A DNA stretch of 64,000 bases, taken from positions 90,108-154,107 of the forward strand of contig JAPPAP010000033.1 of the NCBI GenBank assembly GCA_026705465.1, in the 5' to 3' direction. The notes below the pieces were generated by a model. That model ran no database searches, was not told where the DNA came from, and saw only the letters and a list, made by a program, of their open reading frames with translations. The first letter of the stretch is position 1, and the number at the start of each line of letters is the position of its first letter. Position numbers and translations under genes: made by a program. Of this stretch, positions 1 through 7,324 are shown piece by piece. The stretch is from a bacterium. GTDB lineage: Bacteria; Actinomycetota; Acidimicrobiia; Acidimicrobiales; Bin134.

Positions 1-198
1 GTTCTGGTAGCCCGGGGCATGGATGTGGACGATCCCGACAGCCCTTACGCCCTCTCCATGCGGCTGGTGCTGTTCTGGCCGTACGACGACGACGGCAAGC
101 TCACCGGTGAGGACAGCTATTCCGACGGGCTGATGTTCACCCCCGAGCGCATTACCAAGCTGAACCCCGAAGACTTGCCTGCCTCATACCCCGGCTAA
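1..198 (+). CDS. 3' end of an unidentified protein, possibly SnoaL/NTF2-like
   Basis: The frame is open from base 1 to a TAA at 196-198 and encodes the last 65 residues of a protein whose start lies outside the window. The tail contains LVLFWPYDDDGKLTGEDSY and then TPERITKLNPEDLPASYPG. Strand-like segments followed by a charged turn and a short helix-rich tail resemble the end of SnoaL/NTF2-like alpha+beta barrel proteins, which are used elsewhere in the window. That family call is tentative. It converges with the amidohydrolase on the other strand, 29 bp away. Confidence 0.45.
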   Translation, partial: VLVARGMDVDDPDSPYALSMRLVLFWPYDDDGKLTGEDSYSDGLMFTPERITKLNPEDLPASYPG

Positions 199-227
199 CC
201 ATCTTCGGGCAAGAACCCCGGGGCCTC

Positions 228-1052
228 TCAATATCGGGGGTTGCGGGGGCTGAAGAACAGGCGATCAGCGTTAGCGTAGAGGTACTTGTCGAGCACGCCG
301 TCGCGCAGGTCCAGATCCCAGGCCTCGGTAATGCAGCGGCGCATATCCAAGGCGGGGTGGTCGGAGGCGAAGATCACCTTGTCTTGACCGCGGGTGTTCA
401 TGAAGTGGATGAAGTCGGCGGGGAGTCGTTTGGGGCTATAGGCCGAGGTCATCAAGTGGAGGTTCTTGTACTTGATCATCAAGCGCATGGCCACCCCCCA
501 CCACGGGTCGGCGCCATGGGCCATGCACAGCTTCAGGTCGGGAAAGCGCAGGCAAATCCGGTCCAACAGCATCGGGTCTTGACCCTCACCCGGCATGGGC
601 GGGCCGGGAATGCCGGTGTTGATCGACAGCGGCAGATCCAGCTCGGTGCACTTGGCGTAGAGCGGGTAATACACCGGATCGCTGGGCGCCACATCCACCC
701 CGAACGGCACCACCCGGGCCAGCGCCACCGGGTACTGCTTGATCATTTCCTCCAGCTTCCACAGCACCGGCATCATTCCCCGGGGGTCCAAGTGGGCAGC
801 CAGGGCAAAACGCTCCGGGTAGCGCTCCACGAAGTCGAAGGCTCTGGGGTTCTCCTCCCCCACCGACACCTGGATAATGGCCTTCTCCACGCCGAGCTCG
901 TCCATGAGCGGCAGCAGCTCCTCAGGGGTGAAGCTGCGGAAGAAATCGGCCCCTCCGTGGAAGTAATCCTCTTTCACCCTGACCAGGTACTCGGGGGGCT
1001 CGTAGTCGCCCATGTTCACGTTCACCCAGCAGTCGATGGCTCTCGGTGGCAT
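228..1052 (-). CDS. Amidohydrolase-family (PF04909-like) protein lacking the N-terminal metal motif
   Basis: The 274-residue protein has the overall pattern of the amidohydrolase-2 TIM barrels, which hydrolyse or decarboxylate cyclic acids. Recognisable parts are ELGVEKAIIQV early on, CMAHGADPWW in the middle and the terminal strand IFASDHPALD, which carries the conserved Asp. The usual first-strand H-x-H or H-x-x-E pair is not present: the equivalent segment is A-I-D7-C-W-V-N-V-N. The middle His region reads SINTG. It may therefore be metal-free, use other ligands or be non-catalytic. The start ATG is supported by a TAGCGT hexamer 6 nt upstream. It is divergent from the CaiB/BaiF gene. Confidence 0.8.
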   Translation of the reverse strand: MPPRAIDCWVNVNMGDYEPPEYLVRVKEDYFHGGADFFRSFTPEELLPLMDELGVEKAIIQVSVGEENPRAFDFVERYPERFALAAHLDPRGMMPVLWKLEEMIKQYPVALARVVPFGVDVAPSDPVYYPLYAKCTELDLPLSINTGIPGPPMPGEGQDPMLLDRICLRFPDLKLCMAHGADPWWGVAMRLMIKYKNLHLMTSAYSPKRLPADFIHFMNTRGQDKVIFASDHPALDMRRCITEAWDLDLRDGVLDKYLYANADRLFFSPRNPRY

Positions 1053-1058
1053 GGCGCG

Positions 1059-1064
1059 ACGCTA
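1059..1064 (-). promoter_or_regulatory. -10 element for a leaderless mRNA of the 1052 gene
   Basis: Minus-strand TAGCGT ends 6 nt before the ATG at 1052, so transcription would start at or next to the start codon. There is no Shine-Dalgarno sequence in the gap. Confidence 0.6.
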
Positions 1065-1130
1065 TCTCGGCGGGCGGCACAAGCTGCACACCGGTGAGGG
1101 CTCGGTTACCCCTCCGATGGCAGCAGGCAC

Positions 1131-1136
1131 CAAAAT
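1131..1136 (+). promoter_or_regulatory. Possible -10 element (CAAAAT) for a leaderless mRNA
   Basis: CAAAAT fits the NANNNT pattern with one mismatch to TANNNT and lies exactly 6 nt before the ATG at 1143. No ribosome binding site is visible. Weaker than the TANNNT sites. Confidence 0.4.
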
Positions 1137-1142
1137 CACAGC

Positions 1143-3458
1143 ATGGCCACCGCTTTGGAGGGGTTGCGGGTTCTTGAACTGGGATCAGGAGCGGCTGCGG
1201 GCATTGCTGGGATGGTGCTGGCCGAAAACGGGGCCGAGGTGGTCAAAGTCGAGGCTCCCCAAGGCGACCGAGATCGGGGGCGGCCCAGATTTGCCGTCTG
1301 GCACCGGGCCAAGAAGAGCGCAGTGCTGAATCTGGCGGATGCCAACGATCGTGACCGGTTCCTCGAGTTGGCCCGCCGAGCCGATGGAGTAATCGAAGCT
1401 TTCCGGCCTTCGGTGGCCACGAGGTTCGGGGTGGACTACGACACCCTGAACCGGTTGAACGACCAACTGGTGTACGCCTCGGTCACCGGCTTCGGAGAGA
1501 CTGGTCCGTGGCAGGATCTTCCCGGCTACGAGCAGATCGTGGCGGCCAAGAGCGGGCGGATGACCACCTACGAGGGGGTGCGCCCCGGACCTGTGTTCAC
1601 CCCGGTGCCGATCGCCTCCTACGGGGCGGGCATGTTGGCCGCAGTAGGGCTCATGGCCGGGATTTGGGGCCGCCAACGCACCGGCAAGGGCCAGCGAGTT
1701 CATACCAGCCTGCTTCACGCCTTGAGCGTGTACGACATGACCAGCGGACACGGGAACCGCACCCACCTGCCGCCGGAACCGGGCCGGGTGTACGGCGTCA
1801 TGCGGGTGCCGTTTATGACCGCGCCCACCAAAGACGGCCGCTTTATCCAGATGTGCAGCCGCCAAGCCCACCACTACCACCGGTGGCTGGCAGAGCTGAG
1901 GCTTGAGGCGCTATTGGATGACCCCGAGCTGGCCAATGCCCCCGATCTGTGGCCCAGCGAGGAGCGACTGGCCGAGACCATCGAGGCCATCCAGGCCGGA
2001 ATGGAGGAGCGCACTGCTGAGGAGTGGATGGACGTCTTCTCGGCCAAAGACATCGGAGGCGATCCGTTCTTGACCCCTCAGGAGTTCTTGGACCATCCCC
2101 AGTGCACCGACAATGACCGCCGCCAAGAAATTCTCGACCTCGAATTCGGTGAGACGGTGCAGATCGGCCCGCTCGGGTTGTACTCCAACGCGCCATCGGT
2201 GGTCGGTCCCCCCGCCCCCCGCCTCGGCGAGCACACGGACGAGGTACTGACCAGCTGGCTGTCGACGCCGTGCCTGATTGGCCCTGCTGAACGAACCGTT
2301 CCCACCGCTGAACTGCCTCTGGCCGATGTCACCATCTTGGACGTCGGCTACTTCTACGCGTGTCCGTTCGCGGCCACGCTGCTGGCCGAGGCCGGCGCTC
2401 GGGTGATCAAAGTGGAGCCCCCAACTGGTGATCCTGGACGGCGAAACTGGATCACCGACTACGTGAAATCCCAGGTGGGCAAGGAGTCCATCGTCTTGGA
2501 CCTCAAGACTCCTGAGGGCCTCGACATCCTCTACCGGCTGGTGGACCAGGCTGATGTGTTCCTGCACAACTTCCGGCCGGGAACCCCCGAGCGACTGGGC
2601 ATCGACGCCGACACCGTGCTGGCCCGCAACCCCGCACTGCTTTATGTGTATGCATCATGTTTCGGCAGCCGAGGACCATGGGCCCACAAGGCCGGATTCC
2701 ACTCGTCGCCCAACGCCATCGCCGGGGCTGGAGTGGTTGAGTCGGGCGATCAGAACCCACCCCGCAACCGCACCTACGGCGACCCCACCGCCGCCCTGGC
2801 CACCGCGGCGGCCATCATGGCTGGCGTCTTGGCCTGTCGACGCACTGGCCGGGGCCAGAAGCTGGAGACCACCATGCTCACCGCCACCGCCTACGCGGTG
2901 GCCGAGTGGGGGATCCAGCACAAGGGCGCCGAGGCGCCGGTGGTGGATGCCGGGCAATTTGGCTACCACGCCTATCAGCGCCTGTATGAGACCAATGACG
3001 GGTGGCTGGTATTGGATGTGCATCGTGACCAGGAACGCCAAGCCCTAGGCGCGGTGCTGGATGCCGAGCTTCCCCAGAAGCCAACCCCAGAGGTTGCAAC
3101 CAAACTGGCCGAAATCTTGGCGGGGGACTCGGCTGAGGCCTGGGAAACCCGGCTACTGGCCGCCGGAGTGCCCGCAACCCAAGCCGACCGGGGCGACTTC
3201 CTGAATAACATGCTGCACGAGGACCACATGAGACTTTGCGGTGTAGCAGTGGAAGCCTCCCAAGACGGTCTGGGCAGGTATTGGCGGGCCGGGCCGACGA
3301 TGCAGTTTTCCTCGGGGCCTACTCCGTTGGCTCCTGCGCTCTCGCTCGGCTGGGCTACAGCGAGCATTCTGAGCGAGCTTGGTATGGATGACCGAGAGAT
3401 TGCCCGTCTGCATGACACCGGCGTGACCAGGCCCATCGGCCACGGCCTCCCCAGCTAA
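1143..3458 (+). CDS. Tandem double-domain CaiB/BaiF (class III) CoA-transferase
   Basis: This 771-residue protein is two CaiB/BaiF domains in one chain, about residues 4-370 and 393-765; single-domain members are about 400 residues. Each half begins with the family's N-terminal strand-helix unit (LRVLELGSGAAAGIAGMVLA and VTILDVGYFYACPFAATLLA) followed by VxKVExPxGD. Class III enzymes move CoA between carboxylic acids through an aspartyl-CoA intermediate. At the GxGQxVD position that holds this Asp in formyl-CoA transferase, half 1 has His187 (GKGQRVHTS) and half 2 has Glu575 (GRGQKLETT). Activity may thus be confined to one half or use another nucleophile. It probably handles acyl-CoA entry or exit of a degradation pathway; the substrate is unknown. 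Confidence 0.9.
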   Translation: MATALEGLRVLELGSGAAAGIAGMVLAENGAEVVKVEAPQGDRDRGRPRFAVWHRAKKSAVLNLADANDRDRFLELARRADGVIEAFRPSVATRFGVDYDTLNRLNDQLVYASVTGFGETGPWQDLPGYEQIVAAKSGRMTTYEGVRPGPVFTPVPIASYGAGMLAAVGLMAGIWGRQRTGKGQRVHTSLLHALSVYDMTSGHGNRTHLPPEPGRVYGVMRVPFMTAPTKDGRFIQMCSRQAHHYHRWLAELRLEALLDDPELANAPDLWPSEERLAETIEAIQAGMEERTAEEWMDVFSAKDIGGDPFLTPQEFLDHPQCTDNDRRQEILDLEFGETVQIGPLGLYSNAPSVVGPPAPRLGEHTDEVLTSWLSTPCLIGPAERTVPTAELPLADVTILDVGYFYACPFAATLLAEAGARVIKVEPPTGDPGRRNWITDYVKSQVGKESIVLDLKTPEGLDILYRLVDQADVFLHNFRPGTPERLGIDADTVLARNPALLYVYASCFGSRGPWAHKAGFHSSPNAIAGAGVVESGDQNPPRNRTYGDPTAALATAAAIMAGVLACRRTGRGQKLETTMLTATAYAVAEWGIQHKGAEAPVVDAGQFGYHAYQRLYETNDGWLVLDVHRDQERQALGAVLDAELPQKPTPEVATKLAEILAGDSAEAWETRLLAAGVPATQADRGDFLNNMLHEDHMRLCGVAVEASQDGLGRYWRAGPTMQFSSGPTPLAPALSLGWATASILSELGMDDREIARLHDTGVTRPIGHGLPS

Positions 3459-3462
3459 TCGC

Positions 3463-4296
3463 CTACTTCAAGACCATCGGAAGCATCTCGTCTCCGGCAA
3501 TACTTGCGGACGATTCGCTCATCGACGACACAATCGCCCCCCGGTTGTGGGGAGTGAGGATGAATTCACTGGCAACCCGGTTGTGCTCACCGACGACATA
3601 GGTTGGCCCATTGCGGAGGTTGGCAAGGGCTTCGTCGGCAACATCCGAGGCGTCCATCGGGCTGTGGGCGCTCAAGTCGGCCCCCATCCGACGATGGGAA
3701 GGGGTATCGGTGGCCCCAATGACCATGGCGATGGCGTCTACCCCGTAGATGCCGAGCTCCCGCCACAGCCCTTCGGCAAAGACCCAGTCGTAGGCCTTCG
3801 AGGCGTTGTAGACCGATTGGTGGGTGGAGCCGGCGAATCCGGCGACCGAACCGACCAACACGAACCCTCCCCCTCCCCGCTCGATCAACCGAGGAGCAAA
3901 CCGGTGGGCAAACAGCGTTGTGGTGCGACAGTTCATGTTCACCAACGCCAGAAGGTCCTCTTCGGGCCAATCGGTGAAGTAGTTGAACCGAATCGTGGCT
4001 CCCGCGTTGAAGATAACCAGGCCAATATCGAGGTCTTCGGTCAGTTCGGCCGCAATGGACGCGGCATCCGCATCGCCAAGATCCACCGAGGCAGTTCGAA
4101 CTTCGACGTTATGCTCGGCTCGGACATCGGCAGCCAGGCTGTCGAGCGGAGCTTGGCGACGAGCAAGCAGCACCAAGTTGATCCCTTCGGCGGCAAGGCG
4201 CCGGGCGAAGGCTTCCCCAGTTCCCTCTGATCCTCCAGCGATCAAAGCCCACGGGCCATAGCGATCGGAAAAATCTGCTGGAAGTTCCCAATTCAT
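3463..4296 (-). CDS. Short-chain dehydrogenase/reductase (SDR)
   Basis: A 277-residue classical SDR that would oxidise or reduce a hydroxyl/keto group with NAD(P). The cofactor loop is GGSEGTG (21-27), the NAG motif is at 97-99, and the catalytic Ser150, Tyr163 and Lys167 (YNASK) are intact. ARR after strand 2 suggests NADP preference. It converges on the double CaiB/BaiF gene with a 4-bp gap and is divergent from the next SDR. TAGTCT stands 6 nt before its ATG, so the mRNA is probably leaderless. The substrate cannot be read from sequence. Confidence 0.88.
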   Translation of the reverse strand: MNWELPADFSDRYGPWALIAGGSEGTGEAFARRLAAEGINLVLLARRQAPLDSLAADVRAEHNVEVRTASVDLGDADAASIAAELTEDLDIGLVIFNAGATIRFNYFTDWPEEDLLALVNMNCRTTTLFAHRFAPRLIERGGGGFVLVGSVAGFAGSTHQSVYNASKAYDWVFAEGLWRELGIYGVDAIAMVIGATDTPSHRRMGADLSAHSPMDASDVADEALANLRNGPTYVVGEHNRVASEFILTPHNRGAIVSSMSESSASIAGDEMLPMVLK

Positions 4297-4302
4297 GGCC
4301 GC

Positions 4303-4308
4303 AGACTA
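4303..4308 (-). promoter_or_regulatory. -10 element for a leaderless mRNA of the 4296 gene
   Basis: Minus-strand TAGTCT lies 6 nt before the ATG at 4296, with no ribosome binding site between. Confidence 0.6.
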
Positions 4309-4366
4309 CTCACGGGGCTGCGTCTGCCCTTCATGGCACGGCGCATTGATTGGAGCGAATGGCCAC

Positions 4367-4372
4367 TAACCT
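4367..4372 (+). promoter_or_regulatory. -10 element for a leaderless mRNA of the 4379 gene
   Basis: TAACCT lies 6 nt before the GTG start at 4379. The gap CGCCCC has no ribosome binding site. This spacing supports the GTG as the true start. Confidence 0.6.
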
Positions 4373-4378
4373 CGCCCC

Positions 4379-5122
4379 GTGGATTTAGGAATCAGCGGAC
4401 GACGGGCGCTGGTGGCCGCCTCATCGGCCGGTCTGGGACTGGCCACCGCGGTGGCACTGGCCGAAGAGGGATGCCGAGTGGTGATGAACGGGCGCGACCC
4501 CGACCGCCTTAACGAAGCGGCGAACAGCGTACCTGGCGCCATCCCCATCGTTGGTGATGTGTCCGACGCCGCCGGTGCCACCGCCCTCGTAGGGGCCGCT
4601 ACCGAGGAACTGGGCGGCATCGACATATTGGTGACGAATGCCGGCGGGCCGCCGGGAGGCAACTGGGCTGACACCGACACCAGCCTTTATGCGGCGGCGC
4701 TCGAGCTGAACCTCATTTCTGTAGTGGCCATGACCAAGGCGGCGGTGCCCGCCATGCAGGCCCAAGGCTGGGGCCGGGTCCTCGCCATCACCTCGGTGTC
4801 GGTTCGCCAGCCGCTGAACATGCTCATCCTGTCCAATACCGCTCGCGCCGGTGTCACCGGCTACCTCAAGACCATGGCCAACCAGGTGGCGGCCGATGGG
4901 GTAACTGTCAACTCCCTTCAACCCGGATACCACACCACCGACCGACTTCGACAGCTGTTCGGGGATCGGATTGCCGACCTGGAATCGAGCGCCGCCTCCC
5001 GCTCGGTGGGCGATCCCGCTGACTTCGGCCGGGTGGCCGCCTTCCTGTGCTCTGAACACGCTCGATTCATTACCGGCACCGCCCTTCCGGTGGATGGCGG
5101 TCTCTACGCCGGACTGCAATAG
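4379..5122 (+). CDS. Atypical SDR-fold oxidoreductase
   Basis: A 247-residue Rossmann protein beginning at GTG. The dinucleotide loop is ASSAGLG (14-20), NGRD follows strand 2 (NADP-type Arg), TNAGG is at 86-90, and the C-terminus has TGTALPVDGG. The segment where classical SDRs have Y-x3-K reads LSNTARAGVTGYLKT, placing Ser152 and Arg156 at the Tyr and Lys positions. This matches a FabG-like subfamily with an altered active site; whether it is a catalyst is uncertain. It is followed 15 bp later by the Dabb gene, so the two are probably co-transcribed. Confidence 0.85.
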   Translation: MDLGISGRRALVAASSAGLGLATAVALAEEGCRVVMNGRDPDRLNEAANSVPGAIPIVGDVSDAAGATALVGAATEELGGIDILVTNAGGPPGGNWADTDTSLYAAALELNLISVVAMTKAAVPAMQAQGWGRVLAITSVSVRQPLNMLILSNTARAGVTGYLKTMANQVAADGVTVNSLQPGYHTTDRLRQLFGDRIADLESSAASRSVGDPADFGRVAAFLCSEHARFITGTALPVDGGLYAGLQ

Positions 5123-5137
5123 GCAATAGGAGGAGTC

Positions 5138-5434
5138 ATGATCCGACATGTCGTGATGTTCCGCTTCCGGGACGACGCCGACGAGGCTCAGCGCCAGGCT
5201 GTGCACGACGCCATAGCCACCATGCCTGAGGCAACCGGCGTGACCGAGTCCTACGCCATCGGGCCTGATCTCGGTCTGGCCGAGGGCAATTTCGACTTCG
5301 CCGTCGTCGGGGACTTCGCCGATCAGGACGCTTACTTGACCTACCGCGACCACCCTGAGCACGAGCGAATCGTCTTCGACGTCATCCGCCCGGCCATCGC
5401 CGACCGAGCCGCCATCCAATTCGAAATCCCCTAG
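5138..5434 (+). CDS. Dabb (stress-responsive A/B-barrel) family protein
   Basis: A 98-residue protein starting IRHVVMFRFRDDADE, the typical first strand of the dimeric alpha+beta barrel (Dabb) fold. It continues with a predicted helix (EAQRQAVHDAIATMP) and the late motif YLTYRDHPEHERIV, which carries the conserved HPxH. Family members act as small cyclases, monooxygenases or stress proteins; no specific activity can be assigned. A strong AGGAGG ribosome binding site (5128-5133) sets the ATG at 5138 and suggests translation from the mRNA of the preceding SDR. Confidence 0.85.
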   Translation: MIRHVVMFRFRDDADEAQRQAVHDAIATMPEATGVTESYAIGPDLGLAEGNFDFAVVGDFADQDAYLTYRDHPEHERIVFDVIRPAIADRAAIQFEIP

Positions 5435-5440
5435 CGGCTC

Positions 5441-6226
5441 CTACGTGGGCATGATCCCCGGAGAGGGGTATCCGGCAGTGAAGCCGCCGTCGGATACGAA
5501 TTCCGACCCGGTGGAATAGGAGCTTTCGTCGGAGGCCAGGAACAGAGCCAGGCGAGAGATGTCCTCGGGAACTCCAGCCCGGCCCATGGGGGCCATACGG
5601 GCTGAGTAGGCCTCCAGATTCTTGTGCACCTCCTCGGGGGTCCTCTCTTCAGTGGATCCCATGTGGGTGAGAATGAAGCCGGGATGGATGGAGTTCACCC
5701 GGATGCCCAGCGGGGCCAACTCCATGGCCGCGGTCTTGGTCATCCCTCGCACCGCCCACTTGCTGGCAATGTACGAGGTGAGGTTGTTCATGCCGATGAG
5801 CCCGTCGATGGAGGAGATGTTGATTATCGACCCGCCCCCCGACTCGGTCATCGGCCGTACTGCGGCTCGCATCCCCAAGAACACGCCGGTCTGGTTGACC
5901 TCGGTAACCCGGCGATAGCTCTCCAGCGTCATATCTGCCAGTGGGGCCACCTCGGCGATCCCGGCGTTGTTCACCAACACGTCCAACCGCCCGAAGGTGT
6001 CCATCACCATGTTCACGGCCGCATCCCACTGGTCCTCGCTGGTCACATCCAAGTGCTGGTACACCGCATTCGGCCCGATTTCGGCGGCCACCGCGGCGCC
6101 CTCGTCGTCGAGTATGTCGGCCACCATCACCTTGGCCCCTTCGGCGGCAAACAGCCGGCAATGGGACTGTCCCATCCCTCGAGCACCGCCAGAAACGAGC
6201 GCAACCTTGTTGTTCAGGCGTCCCAT
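5441..6226 (-). CDS. SDR, 3-alpha/20-beta-hydroxysteroid dehydrogenase-like
   Basis: A complete 261-residue classical SDR. Cofactor motif SGGARGMG (12-19), Asp37 after strand 2 (VADILDD) favouring NAD, NNAG (86-89), Ser138/139, Tyr152 and Lys156 (YIASK). The sequence is close in style to the SDR at 12483, with the same SSIDG motif before the catalytic Tyr. Both resemble bacterial 3-alpha/20-beta-hydroxysteroid dehydrogenases, though that name does not prove a steroid substrate. A GGAG ribosome binding site precedes the ATG. It is divergent from the Rieske gene and shares a bidirectional promoter region with it. Confidence 0.88.
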   Translation of the reverse strand: MGRLNNKVALVSGGARGMGQSHCRLFAAEGAKVMVADILDDEGAAVAAEIGPNAVYQHLDVTSEDQWDAAVNMVMDTFGRLDVLVNNAGIAEVAPLADMTLESYRRVTEVNQTGVFLGMRAAVRPMTESGGGSIINISSIDGLIGMNNLTSYIASKWAVRGMTKTAAMELAPLGIRVNSIHPGFILTHMGSTEERTPEEVHKNLEAYSARMAPMGRAGVPEDISRLALFLASDESSYSTGSEFVSDGGFTAGYPSPGIMPT

Positions 6227-6259
6227 GTATTTCTCCGTTTTCTAACGACAGCGGCTCCG

Positions 6260-6269
6260 AGGGTAGCTT
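6260..6269. promoter_or_regulatory. Bidirectional promoter: two opposed -10 hexamers sharing one TA
   Basis: Plus-strand TAGCTT (6264-6269) faces the Rieske gene, and minus-strand TACCCT (6260-6265) faces the SDR at 6226. They overlap at TA 6264-6265. The same design is found at 15146-15155 and 22173-22182. Confidence 0.5.
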
Positions 6270-6280
6270 TTCTGAGCTAT

Positions 6281-7312
6281 ATGACGGCAACAGCGAACGA
6301 CCCGCTGCCCTCCCCGTTTCCCGAGGGCTGGTATTTCGTCGCAAGCCGCCAGTCCCTCACGAATGACAAGCCCATCAAGAGGACTTGGATGGGCGAGGAC
6401 ATAATCGTTTGGTGCGACGAGAACGGCAGCGTCTGCGTCGCTGAGGCCTATTGCCCGCATCTGGGGGCCGATCTGGGGCCCGAGGTAGGAGGGTGTGTTC
6501 GCGACGGCCGGCTCGTCTGTCCGTTCCATGGTTTCGAATACGAGGCCGATGGCCAGTGCGTTGCCACCCCCTTCGGTCCCCCACCGAAGGCGGCGCGGCT
6601 GCGGACCTTCGAGACCCGGGAAATCGTCGGACTGATCTTCGCCTGGTGGGGTATTGGAGGGCGACCACCGCAATGGCACCTGCCCGCCGAGGAGCCAGAC
6701 CAAACCGGCTGGAGCAGCCTTCATGTCTGGACCTCCCGCTTTCCCGGCCATCCCCAGGAGACCACCGAGAACTCAGTAGACCTGACCCACCTTCAGCACG
6801 TCCACGGCTACGACAGCGTGACTCGCGTCGAGCCGGTTTCAGTGGACGGGGCCCATTTCAGAAGCCGCTTCGACTTTGCCCGGACCCGGCAGATCGCCAA
6901 AGTCGCCAGGTTGAAGCTTGACGTTGCCGCCAACACCCTCATTTATGGGCTGGGCTACTCCTACGTGGAAGTGCGCGAGCGCACAATCGGCCTGGACACG
7001 CGTCTGTGGATCCTGGCGACGCCCGTCGACGGCGAGCTGATCGATCTGTCCGTGGTGTCGCAGACGGGAGAACTCCGCAACCCGAGTCGCAAGATTGCCG
7101 GACTGGGATTCCTCCCTGTGAGACTGCGGGCCCCCATCATCAACAAGATCATGGCCGCATTCGAAAAACAGGACGTGCTCCAAGACATACCGATCTGGAG
7201 CACGAAGCAGTACCGGTCTCGCCCCCGCCTGTCTCGCGCCGACGGTGAGATCATGCAGTTCCGCTCCTACTGCGCCCAGTTCTATCCCGACCCGGCGACA
7301 AACGACAGGTAG
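6281..7312 (+). CDS. Rieske non-heme iron oxygenase, terminal oxygenase component
   Basis: A 343-residue oxygenase. The Rieske 2Fe-2S ligands are Cys58-P-His60 and Cys80-P-F-His83. The mononuclear iron motif E163-x3-D167-x2-H170-x4-H175 (ENSVDLTHLQHVH) is complete. Such enzymes use electrons from a separate reductase to insert oxygen into aromatic rings or sterols; the single-component layout resembles the KshA/cholesterol 7-desaturase branch more than ring-cleaving two-subunit dioxygenases (inference). The frame is open far upstream, but ATG 6281 is chosen because it fits the family's N-terminus (PFPEGWYFVA) and follows a TAGCTT -10. The flavoprotein gene follows after 12 bp, so the two form an operon. 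No reductase or ferredoxin gene is adjacent. Confidence 0.9.
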   Translation: MTATANDPLPSPFPEGWYFVASRQSLTNDKPIKRTWMGEDIIVWCDENGSVCVAEAYCPHLGADLGPEVGGCVRDGRLVCPFHGFEYEADGQCVATPFGPPPKAARLRTFETREIVGLIFAWWGIGGRPPQWHLPAEEPDQTGWSSLHVWTSRFPGHPQETTENSVDLTHLQHVHGYDSVTRVEPVSVDGAHFRSRFDFARTRQIAKVARLKLDVAANTLIYGLGYSYVEVRERTIGLDTRLWILATPVDGELIDLSVVSQTGELRNPSRKIAGLGFLPVRLRAPIINKIMAAFEKQDVLQDIPIWSTKQYRSRPRLSRADGEIMQFRSYCAQFYPDPATNDR

Positions 7313-7324
7313 GAATAGCAGGCA

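Noticed and set aside
4421..5419. A 332-codon minus-strand frame across the SDR and Dabb genes
   Set aside because: It covers two genes that have start signals and motifs, and has no recognisable domain of its own.
5624..6280. Upstream extension of the Rieske reading frame
   Set aside because: It overlaps the whole divergent SDR gene on the other strand. The family N-terminus and the promoter support ATG 6281.
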